DNA of 39,024 bases, taken from the IMG/VR virus record IMGVR_UViG_3300046724_000098, positions 1-39,024 of that record. One strand, 5' to 3'. Under the pieces are notes generated by a model. It ran no database searches. It saw only the letters and a list, made by a program, of their open reading frames with translations, and was not told the origin of the DNA. Shown one piece after another: positions 16,928 through 24,738 of this stretch. The stretch comes from a virus. Positions within the stretch are counted from its first letter, which is position 1, and every line of letters begins with the position of its first letter. The position numbers were made by a program, and so were the translations under genes.

Positions 16928-17560
16928 TCAAACCTCGTAGCGCATGTAAGCCGACAACAGATCGGTCATACCGCCCGACACGGCGAGCGCCATGCCGCCT
17001 TTCTGCCCGTGCGCTCCGCTGAACGGATCGTAGAACATGACACGCGCATCCTTGTGCGAGATTGAGCGGACACCGCTGATGCCGAGACGGCTGACGTAGG
17101 CGAGTTCTTCGCGGATCAGAAGCTCGATGACTTGCTTCAACGCAGGCGGCGCGTCCTCGGGCAAGTCGTAACCGCCGGTGTATGTGACGACGACCGGTTC
17201 GCTGCGCGTCTCGAACAGTTCGAGCTTGCCGGATTTTTCCTCGAACTCGTAGGCGCCCGGATCAAGGATCGAGCCGCGCGGCGACTCGACCGTTGCGATG
17301 TCCGCTTCAAGCGCGGGATAGTGGCTGAGAAACACCCGGCGCGATCCCATACAGCGCCACGTCTCACGCACCTCTTCCTTGGCGAAGCAGCGATTGCACA
17401 GCGTCGCCACGAGATCGGAAAAGCGGGTGATCAGCGCCGCATATTGCTCGTCGTGCGTTGTGTCGCTGTCGGGGATGCCCATCGCCCCCTTGAGTTCTTC
17501 CAACGAGATTAGATCGAAGTTGTCAGCGGGCGTGATGATCTTGATGATGATGTCAGCCAT
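16928..17560 (-). CDS. Head-tail connector protein, gp6-like
   Basis: 210 residues from ATG 17560 in a TGATG overlap with the collagen-like gene; an in-frame GTG lies one codon earlier. The N-terminal part (ISLEELKGAMGI, then a helix containing ALITRFSDLVATLCNRCF) and the central PVVVTYTGGYDLPEDAPPAL are hallmarks of gp6-type connectors that form the ring under the portal. The Cys residues around position 55 are unusual but do not form a clear metal site. Confidence 0.85.
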   Translation of the reverse strand: MADIIIKIITPADNFDLISLEELKGAMGIPDSDTTHDEQYAALITRFSDLVATLCNRCFAKEEVRETWRCMGSRRVFLSHYPALEADIATVESPRGSILDPGAYEFEEKSGKLELFETRSEPVVVTYTGGYDLPEDAPPALKQVIELLIREELAYVSRLGISGVRSISHKDARVMFYDPFSGAHGQKGGMALAVSGGMTDLLSAYMRYEV

Positions 17561-19209
17561 CACTTAGCCTCGTCGTGGAATTGCTCGAACATCGCGCGCA
17601 GATCGAGCGGCGGTGCTGCGCTCGAATCGGACAAGAGCGGCGTCGCGAGATAGGCCGCGCGATTGATCTCCCAGCCGACGATCACCGGCGCAGCGGCACC
17701 ATCCGCACCACGCGCGCCAGCCGCACCGGATTCGCCGCGCTCGCCCTTGAGTCCCTGGCGGCCCGGCTTCCCGGCCGACGCGATCAACTGCCAATCCGCG
17801 CCTGGGCACGCACCTGGGCTGTTCTTGCGTGCGATGAAGCTCGACCCGCCAAGGGCAACAATGTCGTGGCGAAGGTAGTGCTCAGTTTCGTTGAACGTGC
17901 CGCGCACTCTCGGCATCGGCGCATCGCGCCCAGCCGCCGCGAGACAAATCCAATCGAGGTGCGGTGGCGCACGCCCGGTGTCGCATCGCGCCTGAAATGT
18001 TGCGCCGTCGTGCGCAACGATCTGGCTGCGGTAGTACACCTTGTCTGGTTCGTAAGGGATCGCGACCGTCAGTTCGCCGACCGGACCTTGCTCGCCACGC
18101 TCGCCTTTCTCGCCGCGTGATCCCGGCACGCCCGGCTTGCCCGGCTCACCCGGCAAACCGCGCTCGCCTGCCGGGCCGGGCAGTCCACGTTCGCCGCGCA
18201 GCCCCAGATCGCCGCGCTCGCCCGGCTCACCCTTGGGGCCGACAACGCCATTCATGCCGCGCTCGCCCTTCGGTCCTAGCGCACCGTCCATGCCGCGCTC
18301 GCCACGCGGCCCAGGATCGCCGCGCTCACCCTTCGCGCCGACTGCACCGACTGGCCCAGGCTCGCCGCGTGCGCCAGCCGCGCCAGCCGCACCGGGTTCG
18401 CCCTGCAGCCCGCGCTCGCCCGCTGGCCCGGCCGCACCATCTGCACCGTGTTCGCCGCGCTCGCCCTGCAGACCTTGGGGACCGACCGGCCCAGCTTCGC
18501 CGCGTTCGCCGGGCAGGCCGTCGAGGCCACGCTCGCCCGGTTCGCCACGCTCGCCGTCCTTGCCAGTCGCACCCGGATCGCCGGGCAAGCCGCGCTCACC
18601 CTGGGTGCCCGGCTCGCCGCGCTCACCCATCGGCCCTGGCAGGCCGCGTTCACCCGCTGCGCCGACCGTGCCCGGCTCACCCGAAAGCCCGCGCTCGCCT
18701 TGTGGACCTTGTTCGCCGCGCTCGCCGCGCTCGCCCATGGGGCCGGGCAAGCCGCGCTCGCCGGACAAACCGCGCTCGCCATCCTTGCCCGGTGCGCCAT
18801 CCGCACCCGGCAACCCGCGTTCACCCCGCAGGCCCTGCAGGCCGCGCTCGCCGCGCTCGCCGGGCAGACCGGGCAGACCATCGAGGCCGCGCTCGCCCGG
18901 TTCGCCACGCTCGCCCATCGGCCCTGGTAGCCCACGCTCGCCGGGCAGACCCGGCTCGGCCGGTTTCACCTGGGCCAGATGCGTCGCGATCATCTCGCGC
19001 GAGTCGCCGCGCAGCGTGGCGACCTCGGCGCGTAGTTGGGCAATGGTCGCTGCGGTTTGCGCCATGAATAGCGCATGCTCGCGCTCCCACGCCGTTCGCT
19101 GGGTGGCGAGAACTTCGCCTAGCGCATCGCGCCACGCCTCAAGGAGACATTCGGCGGCCGAATCGGGCGGCGCTTGCAAAGACGTTGTGGACTTCCCGTT
19201 TGACGTCAT
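17560..19209 (-). CDS. Collagen-like structural protein with terminal beta modules
   Basis: 549 residues from ATG 19209, overlapping the portal gene by 71 bases, with AAGG eight bases upstream. Residues 1-75 predict a coiled coil that could trimerise. About 300 residues of Gly-X-Y follow, dominated by GERG, GLPG and GPMG triplets. The C-terminal part has two repeated segments (KVYYRSQIVAHDGATFQARC and HYLRHDIVALGGSSFIARK) resembling small carbohydrate-binding-like modules, then a short second collagen stretch. A collagen-bearing protein between portal and connector suggests a head fibre or neck whisker. That location is inference. Confidence 0.85.
   Translation of the reverse strand: MTSNGKSTTSLQAPPDSAAECLLEAWRDALGEVLATQRTAWEREHALFMAQTAATIAQLRAEVATLRGDSREMIATHLAQVKPAEPGLPGERGLPGPMGERGEPGERGLDGLPGLPGERGERGLQGLRGERGLPGADGAPGKDGERGLSGERGLPGPMGERGERGEQGPQGERGLSGEPGTVGAAGERGLPGPMGERGEPGTQGERGLPGDPGATGKDGERGEPGERGLDGLPGERGEAGPVGPQGLQGERGEHGADGAAGPAGERGLQGEPGAAGAAGARGEPGPVGAVGAKGERGDPGPRGERGMDGALGPKGERGMNGVVGPKGEPGERGDLGLRGERGLPGPAGERGLPGEPGKPGVPGSRGEKGERGEQGPVGELTVAIPYEPDKVYYRSQIVAHDGATFQARCDTGRAPPHLDWICLAAAGRDAPMPRVRGTFNETEHYLRHDIVALGGSSFIARKNSPGACPGADWQLIASAGKPGRQGLKGERGESGAAGARGADGAAAPVIVGWEINRAAYLATPLLSDSSAAPPLDLRAMFEQFHDEAK
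18050..18960 (-). repeat. Collagen Gly-X-Y triplet repeat tract
   Basis: The coding strand is an almost uninterrupted run of GGC/GGT/GGA-x-x codons encoding Gly-X-Y triplets, with several near-identical 30-60 base blocks (GERG-LPGPMGERGEPGERG type). The internal similarity would make this tract prone to copy-number change by slippage or recombination. It also creates long spurious reading frames on both strands. Confidence 0.9.
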
Positions 19210-20581
19210 CGGGGTTGACCTTCTGCGGCGGCGGCTTCTGCTGATCTTCTGCCGCCGAGGCGGCCGGGGCCGCCGGTGGCGGTGCGTGTGGCGCAAACGG
19301 TGCGGCGGCTGGCGGCGGCATCTGTCCAATCTGGCTAAGCGGCACAACCTGCTGCTGCACGCGCGGCTCCTCGCCGAATTTGACCTTGTCGAGTCCTTCG
19401 GCATTGCGCGCTTCGTTGGGCGAGTAGATGCCGCCCTGCACGCCACGCGCCAGCGCGTCGATCCGATCCTTCAACGCCGAGCGCAGCAGCGCCGCCGTGT
19501 CGAACTCGACGTATTCGTCCGGTTGTCCCTTGAGGTCGAACAAAACACCGATTGCTTCCTCGATGTGGTTGAGTGCAAAGCCGAGGCCAGAGGCGATCCA
19601 GCTTTGCATCAGTTGTTCGGTCGAACCCATCGAACTGTTGCCGATGCCGAGCACCTGAAGCGGAATCCGGTAGGCGAGGGCGATGTGCTCGTTGCTGAGC
19701 TTGAGCATGTCGGCGGTCGCGGCATCGCGCCCGGCAACCGCCCACGGCTGCACCTTGAGGCCAGCGGTCAGGATCGGCGTGTTGCCCTGCGCCATACCCT
19801 TGGCTTGTTCATTCCAGCGGTCGCGCAGATGCTGGGCCTGATCCTTGTCGAGCGTGAGATCGGTCGAGAGCACGGCCGAGGGCCGCGCTTCGTTCATGTA
19901 AAAGTTTGCCTGCTGCATCGCTATGGCGTTGCTGACGTTCACATCGCCGTTGGCGGCAACGAGCGGCGACTCGCCGATCAGCGGCGTCGGATAGCGGCGA
20001 TTCACGTTGAGACGAACGTGCAGGCAATCGCGCGCCGGAACGATCAACGGCTCCGGGCCGACACGCCGCTCGATGATGTCGTTGCCATAAAGCTGATAAA
20101 AGATTTCGCCGTTGGTTGCCACCCGAGGATAGGACATGTTCGGGTGCATGAGGTGCAGTTCGCTGATCTCGTAGCGGTCGTTGCGCAGCCCGAGCGCGTA
20201 GGCGTTGCCATCGACGTAGAGCGAGCGCACGAGGTTGAGCAGAAAATCCGAGATTGTCTGGTAATCGTTCGGGTAACGCAGCAACCGCGCGAGCGCCGAT
20301 GTCTTCACGCGATCACGGCCGCCCTTGCTGTTGAGCCGCCAGTGATCGCCGGGCAGCATGGCGATGGTCTGCGCATAGGCCGACACGCACGCTTCGACCA
20401 TCGCCGAGCGTTCGGAGAAGATCGGATTGTAACCTTGCTGCCACCAGTTCGCGCTGTCGCCGACGCCCGCTGGCAACCATCCGCCGGTGATCGGCAGATA
20501 CCAGGGGCCTTGGCGAACATCCCCTTCGCCCTTGCGGACGAAGGGGGCAACGATCCGTGACAGCAGTTGAAGCGGCTTCAT
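19139..20581 (-). CDS. Portal protein, HK97 family
   Basis: 480 residues. The first 350 residues match the HK97-type portal: N-terminal YNPIFSERSAMVEACVSAYA, the beta region with DGNAYALGLRNDRYEI, and the conserved RIPLQVLGIGNSSMGSTEQL motif followed by the long clip/stem helices. The C-terminal 90 residues are Pro/Ala/Gln-rich. ATG 20581 overlaps the upstream stop (ATGA). It forms the dodecameric DNA gate. It lies after the capsid gene rather than before the protease, which is the reverse of the HK97 order. Confidence 0.95.
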   Translation of the reverse strand: MKPLQLLSRIVAPFVRKGEGDVRQGPWYLPITGGWLPAGVGDSANWWQQGYNPIFSERSAMVEACVSAYAQTIAMLPGDHWRLNSKGGRDRVKTSALARLLRYPNDYQTISDFLLNLVRSLYVDGNAYALGLRNDRYEISELHLMHPNMSYPRVATNGEIFYQLYGNDIIERRVGPEPLIVPARDCLHVRLNVNRRYPTPLIGESPLVAANGDVNVSNAIAMQQANFYMNEARPSAVLSTDLTLDKDQAQHLRDRWNEQAKGMAQGNTPILTAGLKVQPWAVAGRDAATADMLKLSNEHIALAYRIPLQVLGIGNSSMGSTEQLMQSWIASGLGFALNHIEEAIGVLFDLKGQPDEYVEFDTAALLRSALKDRIDALARGVQGGIYSPNEARNAEGLDKVKFGEEPRVQQQVVPLSQIGQMPPPAAAPFAPHAPPPAAPAASAAEDQQKPPPQKVNPDDVKREVHNVFASAARFGRRMSP

Positions 20582-20853
20582 TCTCGCGGGCGAGCGTCCC
20601 GCGTCGCGTAGCCGCCGCCTTGCGCTCGTTTCGGCTCGCTTTGTTTTGTGGTCGCGTTGGGATCGGGGCCGCTGCCGTCGTCGGCGTGTTCGGTGATGTG
20701 CTCGCCCGTCGCGGCGCGGTCGTTCTCTTCCTGCGTCGGGGTTGGTGTCTGCTTCGCAAGGTTCTCCGCAGCTTCCTTGTTCGCCTTGTCGCGCTTCGCT
20801 TTCTCTTCGGCCTGCTGCTTCTTGGCAGCTTCGTTCGTCGTCGTCTCGGTCAT
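20578..20853 (-). CDS. Small charged coiled-coil protein sharing a motif with the next capsid-adjacent gene
   Basis: 91 residues. Residues 1-36 are a highly charged Lys/Glu/Ala helix. Residues 36-64 carry PTPTQEENDRAATGEH and an acidic tail that closely matches the N-terminus of the protein encoded upstream at 20890-21336. No known family is recognised. It could be a small scaffold, cement or adaptor protein. The shared motif suggests that both proteins dock to the same partner. Coupled to the portal gene by ATGA overlap. Confidence 0.72.
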   Translation of the reverse strand: MTETTTNEAAKKQQAEEKAKRDKANKEAAENLAKQTPTPTQEENDRAATGEHITEHADDGSGPDPNATTKQSEPKRAQGGGYATRDARPRE

Positions 20854-20889
20854 TGGTCCGACTCCTGAGTTGGGGAAAACGGCGGCGGC

Positions 20890-21336
20890 TTATCGCCGCC
20901 GCCGCGCTCGTGCCTGTTCGTCTGTCGGCGATTGCTCTGTCGGCGATTGCTCGTCGGCAGCGCGGCTTCCGGTGAACGTGAAGGATTGCGTGTTGCTGCT
21001 GCCAGCAACATCGCGCACGAGCACTTGGTAGGTGCCCGCCACCCCGGTGTAGTTGAACATTGACTGCACATCGGTCGGCGACGTGAACGTCGTGGGCCGC
21101 GCTACCCCGTCGAACACGACAACCGAATCAAGTGTGAAGTTCTGACCCGTGACGCGGAGATTGACCGCAGGCAGCGGGCCGGTGGTTGGCGAGATGGACC
21201 CAATCACCGGCACCGCCGGATGAGGACCGCTATCACCCGGTTGGAACGAACTGCCATCAGGCTCGTGATCGATGACATGCTCGCCCCCGACCGTGCGGTC
21301 GTTTTCCGCTTGCGTCGGCGTTGGCTTGACGGCCAT
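20890..21336 (-). CDS. Putative capsid decoration protein with IPT/TIG-like Ig domain
   Basis: 148 residues. After the PTPTQAENDRTVGGEH motif and an acidic linker comes an Ig-like domain of IPT/TIG type (IGSISPTTGP, then LRVTGQNFTLDSVVVFDG, ending YQVLVRDVAGSSNTQSF). A low-complexity Ser/Pro/Glu/Arg tail follows. Ig-like domains are common on head decoration proteins, and the gene lies directly after the capsid stop, so capsid surface display is inferred. DNA for the tail includes short tandem repeats (TCTGTCGGCGATTGC units on the plus strand). Confidence 0.75.
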   Translation of the reverse strand: MAVKPTPTQAENDRTVGGEHVIDHEPDGSSFQPGDSGPHPAVPVIGSISPTTGPLPAVNLRVTGQNFTLDSVVVFDGVARPTTFTSPTDVQSMFNYTGVAGTYQVLVRDVAGSSNTQSFTFTGSRAADEQSPTEQSPTDEQARARRRR

Positions 21337-21342
21337 TGCCGA

Positions 21343-22767
21343 TCACCAAGTAACGCTTTGCGTCCAAGCCACCGTACCCGGCCGCCTGATGACCCAATTG
21401 ATCGGCATGATGAGTCGCAGTGCGAGGCTATCGGTCTGCCACATCGACTTGGTCGGGAACGCAGGCGTGCCCGGCGAAACGCCGCCGACGATATCGGCAG
21501 GCGAGGTATCTTCGAGATGTAGGGTAGCTTGGTCGCTGATCTCGAAGCGCGGTGCTTCGCCGCCGACTGCAACGAAATCCGCCGCGTCGATTGCGACCAC
21601 CGTGCCGAGCGGCACCGTGCCCGAGTCGATGATCGGCCAGCCGCCAAGTTGGCCTCGGCTGATTTCATCGCGGAACGGGAAAGCACCGACGCCCGGCGCG
21701 GCCACGAGGCCCGCACTGTTGACCTGTTGCGGGTTCATCAGCCATGCCGGATTGCGCACGTTGCCGCGCGTGCCGGTGAGCAACGCGCCGCTCAGTTGCT
21801 TGATGTCGCCGACCAGCGCGGCGAAGCCGCCGCCCGTTGTGGCGGTGAGCGCAGTGACGCCGTTCAAGATACCGGCGGGCCGGATCACAGTCGCTGCGTT
21901 CGCGTCGAGCAGCACCGCGTCGAGTGAGACGGCGGTGTCCTCCTGAATCGCGTTGCGCAGCAAGCCTTCGATTGCAGGAATCGAGTGCTCCGAGATTTCA
22001 CGCGTCCAAGTGGTGATGACCGCCATCTTCTTCGGCGTGAGCGTCTGCGACGTGAACGCACCCTGCCGCACCGGGATGGGCGCGCCTTCGCCGACGAACG
22101 AACCAGCGATGGTCGGAGTTATCGAACGCGTTGGGATGATGATCTTCCCGTTGCGCCCGAACGTGAGCGACAGACCCATGGCCGAGAGCCGTGGGAAGAT
22201 CGATTTCGGCAGCAAGAGAGCCATGAAATCGACCACGATCTGCTGGACGAGTTCGGCCGCCCAGCCGGTCACGGTCGTCATGGCGGGCGCAGTCGCGGCG
22301 CGCGTCGCCCAGTCGAGAACGGCGCGGGTCGGCTCGTCCTCGCCGTAGATGGCCTGCCGAATCTCATCGAGCGGCTTGCGTTGCAGATGCGCGAACAACT
22401 GCACGGTGCCAGCACGCACGAGATATTCGATTGGATCGATCTTCTTTGCCGCGATGCTGAACGGCCGCACACCGTTGCCGATGCCAGTATCGGTCCCGTG
22501 CCCGGAGCCACGGCCATTGGTAACCGCGAGCGCAGTGGTGCGGCCGCCACGGGAGTCGTCCGAGGTTGCACCGAGGTGACGCTCCGATTCGACCAGCACG
22601 GTGTACGTGCGGGCCTCCGCGTCGATCTTCTCGTTCAGTTCGTCGCTGCGCTTGAGATCGTCGTCAGTGACATTCGTGTCATCGACCTTGTCGAAGTGCT
22701 GTCGCAACTCATCCTTGAGTGCAAGCAGCCGCGTTTCAGAGTCCTTGACTCGCTGAGCAAGCGACAT
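21343..22767 (-). CDS. Major capsid protein from a likely internal start in the polyprotein gene
   Basis: In-frame ATG at 22767 begins MSLAQRVKDSETRLLALKDE, a typical start of an HK97 delta (scaffolding) domain, giving 474 residues. The minus-strand sequence just upstream, GGAAAGGGCACGACGATG, contains a good ribosome site at proper spacing. The capsid protein can therefore be made independently at the high copy number it needs, while the long product supplies protease. Alternatively the polyprotein is cleaved at the junction. Sequence alone cannot decide between them. Confidence 0.75.
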   Translation of the reverse strand: MSLAQRVKDSETRLLALKDELRQHFDKVDDTNVTDDDLKRSDELNEKIDAEARTYTVLVESERHLGATSDDSRGGRTTALAVTNGRGSGHGTDTGIGNGVRPFSIAAKKIDPIEYLVRAGTVQLFAHLQRKPLDEIRQAIYGEDEPTRAVLDWATRAATAPAMTTVTGWAAELVQQIVVDFMALLLPKSIFPRLSAMGLSLTFGRNGKIIIPTRSITPTIAGSFVGEGAPIPVRQGAFTSQTLTPKKMAVITTWTREISEHSIPAIEGLLRNAIQEDTAVSLDAVLLDANAATVIRPAGILNGVTALTATTGGGFAALVGDIKQLSGALLTGTRGNVRNPAWLMNPQQVNSAGLVAAPGVGAFPFRDEISRGQLGGWPIIDSGTVPLGTVVAIDAADFVAVGGEAPRFEISDQATLHLEDTSPADIVGGVSPGTPAFPTKSMWQTDSLALRLIMPINWVIRRPGTVAWTQSVTW

Positions 22768-24738
22768 CGTCGTGCCCTTTCCATTGATCGATATCCTTCT
22801 GGCTTGCCCGCCGGTTGATCCACGACGTCGTGTCATCGCGTCTTTTCTGCCTTGCCCGGCAAAGACGAGATCGAGCGTCGCGGGAGAAATCTTCAGAGAC
22901 TTGGCGACTTGCAGCGCGTTGGGATTCGCCGGGACCGCCACGAGCGAAGTTTCGAGCAACTCCTGCTTCGTGAAGCGGAAGCCAACGGCTTTCCCTTCGC
23001 TGTCGTTGAGCGGTTCGTAATCGCTTGGCCGGAAGCCGACCGACACGGCACGCAGAATGCCTGCCTCGATCAGCCGACGAATTTCATCGATCCGAGGCGA
23101 GGTGCCTTCGGGCGCGAGCACGAGGTGGCCGCGCAACGTGTTTTTCTCGACGCGCAGATTGCGCCACTTGCCTATGGGAAAATCGGTGCGATGGTTGAAG
23201 AGCGCGATGGGGTTTTTCGTGAAGTTCGCGATATCCCACCCCGTCGCCGAGATAACATCGCCCATCCTGTCAACCGATTCATCGGAGAGGATAAACTCCA
23301 TGCCATTGACCGGCTCGACGTGCGTCTTGAACACGCGACCAGATGGCGGCGCACTCTTGCGGGTCGCTGGCTCGGCGTGCCGCTCGTCCCACACCATCTG
23401 GCACTGCTCGGCCGCCGCATCCGGGTCCATGTCGCCGTCATCGGTCAGTTCGTCGGTGCAGCGATCCATGAAGTCGTCGTAGGTTTCGTCGTCGTCAGGC
23501 GGATCGACGTCCTCGGCCTGCTTGACGGTCTTTGCCTTGTCCTTGTCGCGCCAGATCGTGAGACAGGCGGCGACCGCCTGATCCTGCGGGCGCTTATCCG
23601 CACCGGTGCCGACCATTTCCGGCACGCAGCGGCCCATGAACGCCTGTTGGGTTTCGTCCTTGTGCGGAGAGATCGGCATGGCTAGCTCCATTGCGCGGAT
23701 AAACTCGCCGAGCACTTGCGCGGCGCTTTTGGACTCGCTTGCTGGCTTTTTGCCTTTGCCGCCGGTGAACTTTTCGGCGGCTGCGATCAGCTTGGTGATT
23801 GAAATGTTGACGCGAGCGATCTTGACGTTTTTGTCGTCGTGCAAATTGTTGTCCTGGGCGTCGATGCCTAGCTGGCCAGCCCAGGTGTGATGGCCATCAA
23901 GGATGTAGTCGTCTTTCGAAATGACGAGGCGCTTGTAGAAACCGTCTTTCTTGATGCGCGCCATCTGCGTCGCAACTTTTGCGCCGCTGATCTCGGACTG
24001 GGTCGCGCGCAGATTGGCAGCGCGCTCGTGCCCCTTCTCGACCTCGTACCCCTGGCCTTTAAGGTACTTGATGAATTCCTTGGTTTGCTTCGCCGGGATA
24101 ACCGGCATCTCGACACGCGGAATGCCCTTGGTGTCGGCGCAGAACAGATTTGTCCCTGGCACACTCACGTTGCACAGGTTGAACACCGGCGCAGTCTCGC
24201 CTTGCGCCGCCATCTCGGCGGCGGTTTCACCGAGGCGCTTGATCAGCGTCGAGACTTGCTTGACCTGGGCGAGTTCGACCTTGCGGTCCTCGAACAGGGC
24301 GCGCTGCGCGTCGTAGACGTTGGACGTGTGGATTACGCCGTCCTTGACGTAGGCCGAGGCGGAATATCCAGGCCCCGGATGCTCGCGCTTGCCGCCATCG
24401 CTCGGCTTGTCGCCGCCGGTGCTGCCGCCACCGCCGCCGCCCCCACCGCCATCGGTCCACTTGCCGCTTTCGTCGCGCGGGTGCTTGTCCTCTTCGTACT
24501 CACGAGCGGCGCGAGAGTCTGCCGCACTCTTTTTTGAGGTGCCGCCGCCGAGCAGCAACGCGTCGAGATCGGCATCGGACAAGCCGAGCCGCTTGCCGAC
24601 GCTGCGGCCCACGCCTTCGGCTGCTTGGTGATCGCCCTGATCGAGGATCGACTGATGTAATTCGGCATCTTCGGCGCGATGGTTGCGCCAGAAGAAAAGC
24701 TCACGCGGGCTTTGCTTTTGCTTTCCCGACGTAGGCAT
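21343..24738 (-). CDS. Polyprotein: ParB-like domain, prohead protease and HK97-type major capsid protein
   Basis: 1131 residues in one open frame. Residues 81-105 carry the motif YEEDKHPRDESGKWTDGGGGG. Residues 195-330 resemble a ParB-like fold with ILDGHHTWAGQ at 279-289. Residues 350-455 hold two copies of a Cys-containing segment (FMGRC...IW and FMDRC...VW). Residues 465-620 are a U35-type prohead protease with His516 (LFNHRTDFPIGKW) and Ser566 (RAVSVGF). From Met658 the sequence is an HK97-fold capsid protein with an N-terminal coiled delta domain. The gene overlaps the preceding stop by 38 bases. Protease and capsid are separate genes in most phages. Confidence 0.92.
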   Translation of the reverse strand: MPTSGKQKQSPRELFFWRNHRAEDAELHQSILDQGDHQAAEGVGRSVGKRLGLSDADLDALLLGGGTSKKSAADSRAAREYEEDKHPRDESGKWTDGGGGGGGGGSTGGDKPSDGGKREHPGPGYSASAYVKDGVIHTSNVYDAQRALFEDRKVELAQVKQVSTLIKRLGETAAEMAAQGETAPVFNLCNVSVPGTNLFCADTKGIPRVEMPVIPAKQTKEFIKYLKGQGYEVEKGHERAANLRATQSEISGAKVATQMARIKKDGFYKRLVISKDDYILDGHHTWAGQLGIDAQDNNLHDDKNVKIARVNISITKLIAAAEKFTGGKGKKPASESKSAAQVLGEFIRAMELAMPISPHKDETQQAFMGRCVPEMVGTGADKRPQDQAVAACLTIWRDKDKAKTVKQAEDVDPPDDDETYDDFMDRCTDELTDDGDMDPDAAAEQCQMVWDERHAEPATRKSAPPSGRVFKTHVEPVNGMEFILSDESVDRMGDVISATGWDIANFTKNPIALFNHRTDFPIGKWRNLRVEKNTLRGHLVLAPEGTSPRIDEIRRLIEAGILRAVSVGFRPSDYEPLNDSEGKAVGFRFTKQELLETSLVAVPANPNALQVAKSLKISPATLDLVFAGQGRKDAMTRRRGSTGGQARRISINGKGTTMSLAQRVKDSETRLLALKDELRQHFDKVDDTNVTDDDLKRSDELNEKIDAEARTYTVLVESERHLGATSDDSRGGRTTALAVTNGRGSGHGTDTGIGNGVRPFSIAAKKIDPIEYLVRAGTVQLFAHLQRKPLDEIRQAIYGEDEPTRAVLDWATRAATAPAMTTVTGWAAELVQQIVVDFMALLLPKSIFPRLSAMGLSLTFGRNGKIIIPTRSITPTIAGSFVGEGAPIPVRQGAFTSQTLTPKKMAVITTWTREISEHSIPAIEGLLRNAIQEDTAVSLDAVLLDANAATVIRPAGILNGVTALTATTGGGFAALVGDIKQLSGALLTGTRGNVRNPAWLMNPQQVNSAGLVAAPGVGAFPFRDEISRGQLGGWPIIDSGTVPLGTVVAIDAADFVAVGGEAPRFEISDQATLHLEDTSPADIVGGVSPGTPAFPTKSMWQTDSLALRLIMPINWVIRRPGTVAWTQSVTW
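24434..24480 (-). repeat. 47-base direct repeat, copy 1 (HPRDESGKWTDGGG module)
   Basis: This segment is identical over 47 bases to 26178-26224 in the neighbouring gene on the same strand. It encodes RDESGKWTDGGGGG in both proteins, with the flanking Y(E/D)ExKHP also conserved in protein but less so in DNA. It may reflect recent module duplication, gene conversion, or recombination between adjacent virion genes. Confidence 0.9.

Noticed and set aside
18137-20560. 807-codon plus-strand open frame rich in Pro, Ser and Arg
   Set aside because: It is the complement of the collagen-like gene and of the portal gene, both of which have clear family signatures on the minus strand. The repeated Gly-X-Y codons keep other frames open.
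22668-22681. TGACA-TTCG-TGTCA inverted repeat inside the capsid gene
   Set aside because: Spacer is four bases, not three, and it lies in conserved coding sequence with no promoter elements.
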